Source: Paraburkholderia aspalathi (GTDB lineage Bacteria; Pseudomonadota; Gammaproteobacteria; Burkholderiales; Burkholderiaceae). Taken from it: a stretch of DNA of 64,000 nucleotides. Below, one piece after another: positions 25,538-34,518 of this stretch; the stretch's first letter is position 1; every line of letters starts with the position of its first letter. The stretch is taken from NCBI RefSeq assembly GCF_900116445.1, contig NZ_FPBH01000012.1, positions 62,001 through 126,000 on the forward strand. Direction: 5' to 3'. A program made the position numbers and the translations under genes. The notes under the pieces were generated by a model, which saw nothing but the letters and a program-made list of their open reading frames with translations, was not told the origin of the DNA and made no database searches.

Positions 25538-26539
25538 TTAGAGCAGGCCGAATCCGGCCAGCGCGGACTTGACCTCTTGCAGCGTGGGCGGCTTGCCAGC
25601 GGTGCCGAGATTGACGACATTCGGCGACCAGTAACCGCCGGTGCGCCACGCGGTGGCGAAATTGTACAACTCGACCGTCGGACGCTTCAGCGCCGCCGCA
25701 ATGTGAACTAGACCTGTGTCAACGCCGACTGTCGCGGCGGCGCCTTCGATCAGGCCGACCACCGCCGGCAACGAGAGCTTGGGCGGCACGATCGCCGCAC
25801 CGCCGAATTCCTTCGCCAGACGCTCGCTGGTGACGCGTTCTTCCTCGCTGCCCCACGGCAGCACGATCGACGCGCCGCGCCGCACCAAAGACTGCCCAAG
25901 CTCGATCCAGGCGGTGTCGGGCCACTGCTTGTCGGCGCGCGAGGTGGCGTGCACGAACACCACGTAAGGCACCGGCAGATTCAGATTCGCTTCCGACAAC
26001 GCCAGCGCCGCGCGCCCGGTGTCGATGCCGAAGTCGATGTCGTCGGTGGGTTGCGGCCGCGGGTCGTCCAGCGCGGCGGCCACCAGCTGGCGCGTGCGCT
26101 CGACCACATGGGTGCGCGGCTCGATCGGCACGCGCTTGTCGTAGAAGAAGCGCACCGGCCATTCGTAGCCCGCGCCGTCGGTACGGTTCGCGAGGCCGAC
26201 CAGCGGCCCGCGCGCCATGCTCGCGACCCACGCGGTCTTGATGAGCCCCTGGCAGTCGATTACAAGGTCGTAGTTCTCGGCGGCGAGCGCGCGGCGAAAC
26301 GCGCCGATCTCGCGCCAATTGTCGACCGAGAGGATGCGCTTGCGCCAGCGCCGCAGCGACACGGGAATCGCCCGCCGCACGCCGCTGACGAGCTCCACGA
26401 GCCCCACGAAGCTTTCCTCGACGAGCCAGTCGATCTGGGCCTCGGGATGGCGGCGTCGGATGTCGGCGATCACCGGCATGTTGTGAACGACGTCGCCCAA
26501 TGACGACACCCTCACGATTAGTATCTTTTGCACGCTCAA
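25538..26539 (-). CDS. waaC: Lipopolysaccharide heptosyltransferase I WaaC
   Basis: A 333-residue GT9 enzyme that adds the first heptose to Kdo. It begins KILIVRVSSLGDVVHNMPVI, the WaaC start signature, and has the ADP-heptose site TVGVDTGLVHIAAALKRPTV. Full length. It probably starts the transcription unit that continues into the Kdo hydroxylase gene and waaA, since a terminator-like hairpin separates it from the upstream mutase gene. Confidence 0.94.
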   Translation of the reverse strand: MSVQKILIVRVSSLGDVVHNMPVIADIRRRHPEAQIDWLVEESFVGLVELVSGVRRAIPVSLRRWRKRILSVDNWREIGAFRRALAAENYDLVIDCQGLIKTAWVASMARGPLVGLANRTDGAGYEWPVRFFYDKRVPIEPRTHVVERTRQLVAAALDDPRPQPTDDIDFGIDTGRAALALSEANLNLPVPYVVFVHATSRADKQWPDTAWIELGQSLVRRGASIVLPWGSEEERVTSERLAKEFGGAAIVPPKLSLPAVVGLIEGAAATVGVDTGLVHIAAALKRPTVELYNFATAWRTGGYWSPNVVNLGTAGKPPTLQEVKSALAGFGLL

Positions 26540-26616
26540 GTGTGGGAAAACCGGCTATCCGGCCCGAAGATGCTGTGAAAGGACGGCAATTCTATCGCGA
26601 CATGGGTAAATGGCAT

Positions 26617-26655
26617 GAAAAAACGCGGCGCGGTAACTGAAACCCGCGCCGCGTT
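26617..26655 (-). terminator. Terminator of the phosphomannomutase/phosphoglucomutase gene
   Basis: A perfect 12-bp stem (AACGCGGCGCGG, 26622-26633, with CCGCGCCGCGTT, 26644-26655). Read on the minus strand it is followed by a run of Ts. It lies 47 nt past the stop at 26702. Confidence 0.85.
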
Positions 26656-26701
26656 CGACTGCAACCGCGGTTCACGAAGAACCGCGCCGCCGCTGGAGCT
26701 T

Positions 26702-28096
26702 TTAGAACGGCAGCTTCGCGTCCGGCTTCTCGGCCATGATCACACGGCGGAAGTCTTCCTGGATGCGCTTAAGCGCTGCGTCGCTATCGGCTTCGAAACG
26801 CATGACCACCACCGGCGTGGTGTTCGACGAACGCGCCAGACCGAAGCCGTCCGGGTACTCGACACGCAAGCCGTCGATCTTCACCACATCGTCCGCGCCG
26901 GTGAACTTCGCGTTTTGCTGCAAACGCGCGATCAGCTCGAAGTTTTCACCTTCTTCGAGCTTCAATTGCAGTTCCGGCGTGGAATTCGAGTTCGGCAGCG
27001 AGTTCAGCAGCTTGCTCGGATCCGCCACACGCGTGAGGATTTCCAGAAGACGCGCGCCCGTGTACAGGCCGTCGTCGAAACCGTACCAGCGGTCCTTGAA
27101 GAACACGTGGCCGCTCATTTCGCCTGCCAGCGGCGCACCGGTTTCGCGCAGCTTCGCCTTGACCAGCGAGTGGCCGGTTTTCCACATCAGCGGTTCGCCG
27201 CCCTTCTCCTTGATCCACTTGCCCAGATTGCGCGTGCACTTCACGTCGTAAATGATCTGCGCGCCCTTGTTGCGCGACAGCACTTCTTCGGCGAACAGCA
27301 TCAACTGGCGGTCCGGATAAATGATCTGGCCGTCTTTGGTGACGACGCCAAGACGGTCGCCGTCGCCGTCGAAGGCGAAACCGATTTCTGCATCCGTTTC
27401 CTTCAGCGCGCGGATCACGTCCTGGAGGTTTTCCGGGTGAGCCGGATCCGGGTGATGGTTCGGGAAGTTGCCGTCGATTTCGGTGAACAGTTCAACCAGT
27501 TCACAGCCGAGCTTCTTGAAGAGCTTCGGCGCGAGGCCACCTGCCACACCGTTGCCGGTGTCGACCACGATCTTGATCGGGCGCGCAAGTTTGACGTCGC
27601 TGGTGATGCGATCCAGATAGGCGTCGGCGATGTCGTACTCGGTGTACGTGCCGCTGCCTGCAGAAAAGTTTTCGTCGACGATGCGCTGATGCAGCGCGAG
27701 GATCTGTTCGCCGTAAATGGCCGCGCCGCGCAGGACCATCTTGAAGCCGTTGTAGTCAGGCGGATTGTGGCTACCCGTCACGACGATGCACGAATCGACG
27801 CGGCGCTCGCCGCCGTCGAGCTGCAACGGCACGCTGGCCGCGAAGTAGCCGACCGGGGTCGGCACCATGCCGACGTTGACCACGTCGACGCCCGCCGCAC
27901 GCAGACCGTCCGATAGCGCCTGGATCAGATCGGGACCCGACAGGCGGCCGTCACGCGCCACCACCACGGCGTCGCCGCCTTGCGCCCGCACTTCGCTGCC
28001 AAAAGCGAGACCGATCGAACGCGCTGCATCAGTGTCGAGCGTCTTGCCGATCACACCGCGAATGTCATATGCCTTGAAAATAGATTTGGAGATCAT
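26702..28096 (-). CDS. Phosphomannomutase/phosphoglucomutase (ManB/AlgC type)
   Basis: A 464-residue alpha-D-phosphohexomutase, interconverting hexose 6- and 1-phosphates to make GDP-mannose or UDP-glucose precursors for LPS and polysaccharide. The phosphoserine loop is VVTGSHNPPDYNGFKM with Ser109, the metal loop FAFDGDGDRLGVV, the sugar loop GEMSGHVFFKDRWYG and the phosphate loop near SSNTTPVVVMRFEA. It is complete and matches AlgC length. It is divergent from the flippase gene. Confidence 0.93.
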   Translation of the reverse strand: MISKSIFKAYDIRGVIGKTLDTDAARSIGLAFGSEVRAQGGDAVVVARDGRLSGPDLIQALSDGLRAAGVDVVNVGMVPTPVGYFAASVPLQLDGGERRVDSCIVVTGSHNPPDYNGFKMVLRGAAIYGEQILALHQRIVDENFSAGSGTYTEYDIADAYLDRITSDVKLARPIKIVVDTGNGVAGGLAPKLFKKLGCELVELFTEIDGNFPNHHPDPAHPENLQDVIRALKETDAEIGFAFDGDGDRLGVVTKDGQIIYPDRQLMLFAEEVLSRNKGAQIIYDVKCTRNLGKWIKEKGGEPLMWKTGHSLVKAKLRETGAPLAGEMSGHVFFKDRWYGFDDGLYTGARLLEILTRVADPSKLLNSLPNSNSTPELQLKLEEGENFELIARLQQNAKFTGADDVVKIDGLRVEYPDGFGLARSSNTTPVVVMRFEADSDAALKRIQEDFRRVIMAEKPDAKLPF

Positions 28097-28400
28097 GATG
28101 GCTCACTTGCGTGCAATGGAAAATTTTGACCGGCGTATAGCCGAGGGATCGGTAAAACTACCTGCTAAACCGAGCGATGCGCCCTTGCCGGAAGCGATCC
28201 GGTTCCAACTTATAATTGCGCCTTCCGGACATGCCCTAATAGACGCCCATTCTAATGCTTAGACGCCCTGCTTTTGCAATGTTGCCGCGACAGTCGGCCA
28301 AGTGGGCTGTTACACATTGCGCCCTGGCGCACGTTGCGTCACCCGCACAACACCTGCAACACCTACCACGCGTGCAACCGCATAGGCGAGTGTCGACCGG
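28097..28400. other. Divergent intergenic region between the mutase and flippase genes
   Basis: About 300 nt with no gene. TATAAT at 28211-28216 is a possible -10 box for the rightward polysaccharide genes; no good -35 at standard spacing is seen. Confidence 0.4.
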
Positions 28401-29663
28401 ATGCTGACGCTCAAACGCTTCGCCAATCCCGACGTCACCCGCGCCTTCACCAACATCGTCTGGCTCGGGCTGGAGCGGCTCACGCAGATCGGCGTGGCGA
28501 TCGCGATCAGCGGCATGCTGGCGCGCTACTTCGGGCCTGACACCTTCGGCAAATGGCAGTACGCGAACACGCTGCTGCTGGTGCTGTCGCCGATTACCTG
28601 GGTGTGCGGGGCGGAAATTCTGGTTCCCACCATCGTCAGCCGGCCGCCAACTCAGCTGGGTACGGTGCTCGGCAGTGCCTTTGCGCTGCGCTTCTCGGTT
28701 TCCGTCGCGGCCCTGCTGCTCACGTGGCTCGGCATCGCATTGCACTTCTTCGACCCGCTGGTGGGCGCCATGCTCGCCGGCCTTGCGGTCACGATGCTGT
28801 TTCGCGAACCGTTCGTCGGCGTGATCAATGCGTGGCTGCAAAGCATGACGTACAGCAAGCCGCAGTTGCTCACCAGCATGAGCACCGCGGTGCTGAAGGC
28901 CGGCGTCGTCTATCTGATGCTGCGCGCGATAGCAACGCCCGCGCGCTTCGGCTGGCTGTGGGCCGCGGAATCGGCGCTCATTGGCGCGGTTCTCCTGATC
29001 TATTACACCCGCCGGCATGGCGGCAAGCTCGGCTGGCACGTCGACCGTTCGCTGTTCAAGCACTTCGCGACCGCAGGCACGGTGTTCTGGATCGGGCTGA
29101 TCTGTATGTATCTGTTCCTGAAACTGGACAGACTGATGCTCGAGCGGGCGATTTCCTTCGCCGACCTCGGGCGCTATTCCGCCGCACAGCAGCTGAACGA
29201 AAACTGGATCACGCTCGCGCTGATGCTTGCGCAGACGATTGCGCCCGCCTTCGTCTACCGCGTGCAGGACGCCGCGCAATTGCGCCGCAACGTGTGGCGG
29301 CTCACCGCCATGACCGCCGCGCTGATGGTGAGCGGCGCGATCGTGCTGGATCTGCTGGCGGGGGTCATCATCCGCCGCGTGTTCGGGCCGGACTTTGAAG
29401 GCGCCATCGAGATTTTCCGCTGGGCCGTGTGGCTTTCCGTGCCGGCCGGCATTGAAGCGATCGGCAATCTGATCGTGCTGAAATATCAGGCCAAATTCGT
29501 GTTGCTCTCGAAGTGGCTGCTGGCGCTGGCTGTTGCGTTCGTGGTCAATCTGCTGGCGATTCCGCGGCTTGGCGCCTACGGTGCGCTGGTGGGTCTCGCA
29601 GCCGGTTATCTCGCCGCCGCGTCAGTTAATCTTTATTACATTCGTTTCAAATTGCGCCCATGA
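28401..29663 (+). CDS. Wzx-type polysaccharide flippase
   Basis: A 420-residue integral membrane protein of the oligosaccharide flippase family (MOP superfamily), with about 12 membrane segments. It begins VTRAFTNIVWLGLERLTQIG and contains LARYFGPDTFGKWQYA, the usual Wzx region. It would move undecaprenyl-linked repeat units across the inner membrane. Its stop overlaps the start of the next GT2 gene by 4 nt, so this is one unit with the two glycosyltransferases and galE. Confidence 0.88.
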   Translation: MLTLKRFANPDVTRAFTNIVWLGLERLTQIGVAIAISGMLARYFGPDTFGKWQYANTLLLVLSPITWVCGAEILVPTIVSRPPTQLGTVLGSAFALRFSVSVAALLLTWLGIALHFFDPLVGAMLAGLAVTMLFREPFVGVINAWLQSMTYSKPQLLTSMSTAVLKAGVVYLMLRAIATPARFGWLWAAESALIGAVLLIYYTRRHGGKLGWHVDRSLFKHFATAGTVFWIGLICMYLFLKLDRLMLERAISFADLGRYSAAQQLNENWITLALMLAQTIAPAFVYRVQDAAQLRRNVWRLTAMTAALMVSGAIVLDLLAGVIIRRVFGPDFEGAIEIFRWAVWLSVPAGIEAIGNLIVLKYQAKFVLLSKWLLALAVAFVVNLLAIPRLGAYGALVGLAAGYLAAASVNLYYIRFKLRP

Positions 29664-30490
29664 CGAATTCATCCGCCGCCGCGCAAATGTCTCTCGACGA
29701 CGTCGCCGTTCTGATGCCCGCGTACAACGGCCAGGCCGACGTCGATCTCACGCTGGCCTCCTTCAGCGAAAGCGCGCTGATCCACGTATTGATCGTCGAC
29801 GACGGCAGCACGCCGCCGATCGTCGCGCCGGCAATCCCCAACATGAAGATCGAAGTGCTGCGCATGCCGCAGAACGGCGGCATCGAGCGCGCGCTGCAAA
29901 CCGGCATCGACGCCCTTGCGCAGCGCGGCTTTCGCTACGCAGCGCGCATCGACGCGGGCGACCGCAGCGTGCCGCAGCGCCTCGCCAAACAACGTGTGTT
30001 CATGGAGTTGCATCAGCAAGTGGCGGGGCTCGGCATGTGGACGCAGGTCGTCACGCGTGAAGGCAAGCCGCTTTTCATGCTGACGCCGCCAGCGGAACCG
30101 AACGAGATCCGGCGTCTGCGCTTCTTCCGCTCATGCCTCGCGCATCCTTCGATGATGCTACGCATTGACGCGGTTCGCGCGGTCGGCAACTATCGCGCGG
30201 CCTATCCTTCCGCCGAAGACCTCGATCTGTTCCTGCGCCTGATGGCACGCTACGACTGCGCGAATCTTCCGGAACTCGGGCTCTACTACGAGCTGAACGA
30301 AGGCGGCATCAGCGCGACCAAACGGCGCCGCCAGGTCAGCTCGACGCTGCGACTGCAACTGCGCTACTTCAACGTCACCAACCTGTACGACTGGCTGGGT
30401 CTCGCCAAAAATCTGCTGCACTTCGTGACGCCTTACCGCGCCTTGCAGCGGGTCAAACGCACGCTGCTCGCGCCACGTGCGGGCCACTGA
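29660..30490 (+). CDS. Glycosyltransferase family 2
   Basis: A 276-residue GT-A enzyme. The N-terminus has VAVLMPAYNGQADVDLTL and IVDDGSTPPIV for nucleotide binding, and AARIDAGDRSVPQRL (Asp-Ala-Gly-Asp) in the DxD position. PSAEDLDLFLRLMARYD is the acceptor-side ED motif. No membrane anchor. It overlaps the flippase gene by 4 nt. Sugar specificity unknown. Confidence 0.88.
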   Translation: MTNSSAAAQMSLDDVAVLMPAYNGQADVDLTLASFSESALIHVLIVDDGSTPPIVAPAIPNMKIEVLRMPQNGGIERALQTGIDALAQRGFRYAARIDAGDRSVPQRLAKQRVFMELHQQVAGLGMWTQVVTREGKPLFMLTPPAEPNEIRRLRFFRSCLAHPSMMLRIDAVRAVGNYRAAYPSAEDLDLFLRLMARYDCANLPELGLYYELNEGGISATKRRRQVSSTLRLQLRYFNVTNLYDWLGLAKNLLHFVTPYRALQRVKRTLLAPRAGH

Positions 30491-30541
30491 TTCCGTTACG
30501 CCGTCATTCACCCTGTCATTCACCGTCGAGCCCGTTCCCGC

Positions 30542-31690
30542 ATGAAGCCTGCCTTGAAATCGACGCCCGCGCTACGCATTACACTCGTCTGTAACACCGC
30601 CTGGGCAATCTATACGTATCGGCAAGGGCTGATCCGCATGCTGGTTGGGCGCGGCGTCGACGTGACGGTGCTCGCGCCGCGCGACCGCACGTTCGAGCTG
30701 CTCACCGCGATGGGGTGCCGCTGCATCGAATTGCCGGTGGCCTCCAAAGGCACCAGTCCGCGCGAGGACCTGCGCACACTTTTGTCGTTGTATCGTTTGT
30801 ATCGAAGCATCCGCCCGCACGTTGTGTTCCACTACACGATCAAGCCGAACATTTACGGCTCGGTCGCCGCGAAACTGGCGGGTGTGCAGTCGGTGGCGGT
30901 GACGACCGGGCTCGGTTACGTATTCATCCAGCAGAGCCGCGCTGCGCAAGTCGCCAAAAAACTGTACCGTTTCGCCTTCCGCTTCCCGCGCGAGATCTGG
31001 TTTCTGAATCGCGACGACCAGGCCGCGTTTGTCGAACAGAATTTGTTGGTGCATCCTGAACGTGCGCGTCTCCTGCATGGCGAAGGCGTCGATCTCGAGC
31101 AATTCGCCTTCACGCCGCTGCCGGAGCGGGCGGAATTCAAGTTCGTGCTGATCGGGCGGCTCCTGTGGGACAAGGGCGTGGCCGAATATGTCGAAGCCGC
31201 GCGGCGCTTGCGTGAACGTTATCCTCAGGCGCGGTTCCAATTGCTCGGTCCGGTCGGCGTCGACAACCCCAGCGCGATCACACGCGAAGAAGTAGCCGCG
31301 TGGGAGCAGGAAGGCATCATCGAGTATCTTGGCGAGGCGCACGACGTGCGGCCCTTTATCGTCGATGCGGACTGCGTCGTCCTGCCGTCCTATCGCGAAG
31401 GCGTGCCGCGTACGCTGATGGAAGCATCGGCGATGGGCCGGCCGATTGTTACGACGGATGTGCCCGGCTGCCGTGAAGTGGTGGCGGACGGCGTCAATGG
31501 ATTGCTGTGCGAAGTGCGCAATGCCGCGAGTCTCGCGGAGAAGCTGGCGCAGATGCTCGACATGAGCGGCGCCGAGCGCCGTGCAATGGCGGAACGCGGC
31601 CGACAGAAAGTCGCGGAAGAATTCGACGAGCGCGTGGTCGTCGAAACGTATAAAGACCTGGTGCAGAAAATGACGGGCGTTTTACTTTAA
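30542..31690 (+). CDS. Glycosyltransferase family 4 (PglA/CapM-like)
   Basis: A 382-residue GT-B enzyme. It starts LRITLVCNTAWAIYTYRQGL and has HYTIKPNIYGSVAAKL, as in transferases adding N-acetylhexosamines to undecaprenyl carriers. The C-terminal domain has FVLIGRLLWDKGVAEYVEAA and LPSYREGVPRTLMEASAMGRP, with the ExxxxxxxE motif. It follows the GT2 gene by 51 nt and precedes galE by 12 nt. Confidence 0.9.
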   Translation: MKPALKSTPALRITLVCNTAWAIYTYRQGLIRMLVGRGVDVTVLAPRDRTFELLTAMGCRCIELPVASKGTSPREDLRTLLSLYRLYRSIRPHVVFHYTIKPNIYGSVAAKLAGVQSVAVTTGLGYVFIQQSRAAQVAKKLYRFAFRFPREIWFLNRDDQAAFVEQNLLVHPERARLLHGEGVDLEQFAFTPLPERAEFKFVLIGRLLWDKGVAEYVEAARRLRERYPQARFQLLGPVGVDNPSAITREEVAAWEQEGIIEYLGEAHDVRPFIVDADCVVLPSYREGVPRTLMEASAMGRPIVTTDVPGCREVVADGVNGLLCEVRNAASLAEKLAQMLDMSGAERRAMAERGRQKVAEEFDERVVVETYKDLVQKMTGVLL

Positions 31691-31702
31691 CGGAGCAACA
31701 GC

Positions 31703-32731
31703 ATGACCACGAAGGGTACGATTCTGGTAACGGGCGGTGCAGGATTTATCGGCTCGCACACATGTGTCGAACTGCTCAACGGCGGTTACGACGTCGTGGT
31801 AATCGACAATCTCGTGAACAGCAACCGCGAATCGCTGCGGCGCGTGGAGAAAATCACCGGCAAGGCCGTGAGCTTCTACGATGCCGACGCGCGAGACGAA
31901 GCGGCGCTCAATCGTATTTTCGACGCACACCCGATCACCGGCGCGATTCACTTTGCCGCGCTGAAGGCGGTGGGCGAATCGGTCGCGAAGCCGATCGAGT
32001 ACTACAGCAATAACGTCGGCAGTTTGCTGGCGCTGCTCGGCGTGATGCGCGATCGCAACGTGAAGCAGTTCGTGTTCAGTTCATCGGCAACGGTGTATGG
32101 CGTACCGAAGAGCTCGCCGATCGATGAATCGTTTCCGCTGTCGGCGACCAATCCTTATGGGCAGTCGAAGCTGATTGCGGAGCAGGTTCTGCGTGATCTG
32201 GAATTGGCGGATGCGTCCTGGCGGATCGCGACGCTGCGCTATTTCAATCCGGTTGGCGCGCATGAGAGCGGGTTGATTGGCGAGGATCCGGCGGGTATTC
32301 CGAATAACCTGATGCCGTATGTGGCGCAGGTGGCTGTCGGCAAGCTGGAAAAGCTGCGGGTTTTCGGTGGCGACTATGAAACGCCGGATGGCACCGGCGT
32401 GCGCGACTATATCCACGTTGTGGACCTGGCGCGCGGACATCTGGCGGCACTGGATGCGCTGGTTAAGCGCGATGCCAGTTTGGTGGTGAATCTTGGGACG
32501 GGCCAAGGGTATAGCGTGATCGACGTCGTCAAGGCGTTCGAGAAGGCTTCGGGGCGCCCTGTGCCTTATGAGATCGTGGCGCGGCGGCCGGGCGATGTGG
32601 CTTCGTGTTTTGCGGATCCGGCAGCGGCTTTGAATGTACTCGGATGGCGCGCTGAGTTTGGGATCGAGCGGATGTGCGCGGATCACTGGCGGTGGCAGTC
32701 GGCGAATCCGCAGGGGTTTGCGCAGGCGTAA
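31703..32731 (+). CDS. galE: UDP-glucose 4-epimerase GalE
   Basis: A 342-residue extended SDR enzyme interconverting UDP-glucose and UDP-galactose (perhaps also the N-acetyl forms). NAD motif GGAGFIGSHTCVEL, catalytic FSSSATVYG and YGQSK (Tyr-x-x-x-Lys), then NPVGAHESGLIGEDP and DYIHVVDLARGH, all hallmarks of GalE. It is last in the flippase-GT2-GT4 unit and supplies its sugar donors. Confidence 0.95.
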   Translation: MTTKGTILVTGGAGFIGSHTCVELLNGGYDVVVIDNLVNSNRESLRRVEKITGKAVSFYDADARDEAALNRIFDAHPITGAIHFAALKAVGESVAKPIEYYSNNVGSLLALLGVMRDRNVKQFVFSSSATVYGVPKSSPIDESFPLSATNPYGQSKLIAEQVLRDLELADASWRIATLRYFNPVGAHESGLIGEDPAGIPNNLMPYVAQVAVGKLEKLRVFGGDYETPDGTGVRDYIHVVDLARGHLAALDALVKRDASLVVNLGTGQGYSVIDVVKAFEKASGRPVPYEIVARRPGDVASCFADPAAALNVLGWRAEFGIERMCADHWRWQSANPQGFAQA

Positions 32732-32750
32732 CCTCGGATATCTGTCTACG

Positions 32751-32792
32751 CTTCTGCGTGTGCTTATGTTTTTACTTTTGCACACGCAGAAG
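32751..32792. terminator. Bidirectional terminator-like hairpin between galE and the membrane-protein gene
   Basis: A perfect 13-bp inverted repeat (CTTCTGCGTGTGC, 32751-32763; GCACACGCAGAAG, 32780-32792) with a T-rich 16-nt loop lies between two convergent genes, 20 nt past galE. There is no U-tract directly after the stem. Confidence 0.6.
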
Positions 32793-32837
32793 TCATTGAA
32801 TGGTGAAGGCAGCACCCTCACCAAAGCAGCGATTCAG

Positions 32838-34376
32838 TTACTTCACGGCGCCTTCCGGGTAGAAATACAAACCCGCGACATTAGCCGCACTGACCAATCC
32901 TTCCTTCGGCACCGCTGACACAAGATAGCGTCCATGCGCGCTGCCAATTTGCGCCGCTGTGCAACGCGCCGATTGGGAGAAGACAAGCTGCCAGTTTTGC
33001 GCGATGCAAAACGGCGCGGCTCCCTGACGCAGCGCATAAACCCGCGTGCCCACCACGGTCGCCCAGAGGTGCTCCCAGTTCGCAGAACCGTCGAGATCAA
33101 ACACAAGACCATCGGCTCCGAGTTGCTTGATCGCCGCGTAGACGGCCGGAATCTCCGGGTCGTTGTATTGAGAAGCGTATTCAGGCGGCTGATGGATACG
33201 AACACCGGTGAAAACAGCCACGGCGACACAGACGGCCACGGTCACACGGATTGGCACGCCCGTCACGTTGTCGAAAACGCGCTTCAACAGCAACGTCAGC
33301 GCAAGCGCTGGCACCGCATAGTAGAAAATCCCGACGTAGACGAACGAAAAATTGTCGACGCCGAAGACAGAATAAAAAAGGAAGCCGACCGTCGCGCTCG
33401 CCAATGACAGCACGATTGCTCTCTCCGACCCAACGCGGTCTTCACCCTCCCGCCCCGAATGGTTAGTCGCGAGGACGGCACAGGCGGCAGCGCCGAACAG
33501 AATCCCAAAGAGGCCGTTACTCCAGAACAGACCAACGAAACGTATTGCGTCGCCAAGATGGTTCGCGTGATGCACGCGGCCAAAAGCGGCATATTCAGCG
33601 ACCGGTCCAGGAAAATGGAGAATGGTCTGGATCGCGAGCGGGACAAGAAACAGTGCTGCAATCACCACCGCGATCGCAATCGCCCGAAAATTCCCTACGA
33701 GATAGTCACGACTCAATACCCAATTGCCCCGCGTGTTGCCGGTCCGAGCATAAAGCCACGTATTCGCAACGACCGCACATGCGAGCATGATTGCGGCTAT
33801 CCCGAAGAAGGACGCATGACCATTCAAAAGGAACCCCAGGCTGACCGCAAGCAGCACGAGTCCGTCTCTGCGCCCCATGATCAAAGCAGCAAGGGCCACC
33901 GTAAAGGCGGCAAACGCAAAGTAGTAAAGATGCGGGAACCAGGTGCCCGCAAACGCCTGATAGTTGATATACGCGGTGACACCGACAAACAGAGCCGTGG
34001 TAGCCACGGCAGCCGACATCGACCCTTGCATCCTTCGCAAAAGCACGCCGATCGATGCGATCCAGAATCCGGAAAGCAACGCCACCGCATAAATCTGCCC
34101 GGAGAACGGCGAAGTAACCCAGCGTGTCAGATCAAAAAATGCGGCCTCGCCGGCGGCGAGTACGTAAAGGAACGCGGGGCCCGGATGGTTAAATCCGATT
34201 CGAGAATAATTGCCGACCAACAGGCTGAATTGCTTGGCCTGAAGCACCAGCAGGGAATTCGCCGCAAAATCCCCGGTTTCGTGAAGCTGGACGGACGAGA
34301 AGGTCTGCCCGAACACGATGATAAACAGCGCCACGCAAATCGCTGAGACGACAAAAGCCACCCACCCCTTGAGCAC
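32838..34376 (-). CDS. Polytopic membrane protein of the polysaccharide locus, function unknown
   Basis: A 512-residue integral membrane protein with about 10-12 predicted membrane helices and a soluble C-terminal domain of roughly 110 residues. The first periplasmic loop has FNHPGPAFLYVLAAGEAAFF, reminiscent of GT-C glycosyltransferases or O-antigen polymerase-like proteins. I do not recognise a specific family. It is convergent with galE and lies downstream of the chemoreceptor gene with a 142-nt gap. It could be a lipid-linked-sugar glycosyltransferase or polymerase. Confidence 0.75.
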   Translation of the reverse strand: MLKGWVAFVVSAICVALFIIVFGQTFSSVQLHETGDFAANSLLVLQAKQFSLLVGNYSRIGFNHPGPAFLYVLAAGEAAFFDLTRWVTSPFSGQIYAVALLSGFWIASIGVLLRRMQGSMSAAVATTALFVGVTAYINYQAFAGTWFPHLYYFAFAAFTVALAALIMGRRDGLVLLAVSLGFLLNGHASFFGIAAIMLACAVVANTWLYARTGNTRGNWVLSRDYLVGNFRAIAIAVVIAALFLVPLAIQTILHFPGPVAEYAAFGRVHHANHLGDAIRFVGLFWSNGLFGILFGAAACAVLATNHSGREGEDRVGSERAIVLSLASATVGFLFYSVFGVDNFSFVYVGIFYYAVPALALTLLLKRVFDNVTGVPIRVTVAVCVAVAVFTGVRIHQPPEYASQYNDPEIPAVYAAIKQLGADGLVFDLDGSANWEHLWATVVGTRVYALRQGAAPFCIAQNWQLVFSQSARCTAAQIGSAHGRYLVSAVPKEGLVSAANVAGLYFYPEGAVK

Positions 34377-34518
34377 GGCGCACCTGTTTTCAGGTTATTC
34401 GAATGCGGGGCTGTCTTTCGACGTTGTTCGGGCTACGCAACTCTTCGAATAGCCTCGCGAAATCAGCCGCAAGCGAAAACGGTTATGGAAAAACAGGATT
34501 GTAAATTAGACCGCCTTA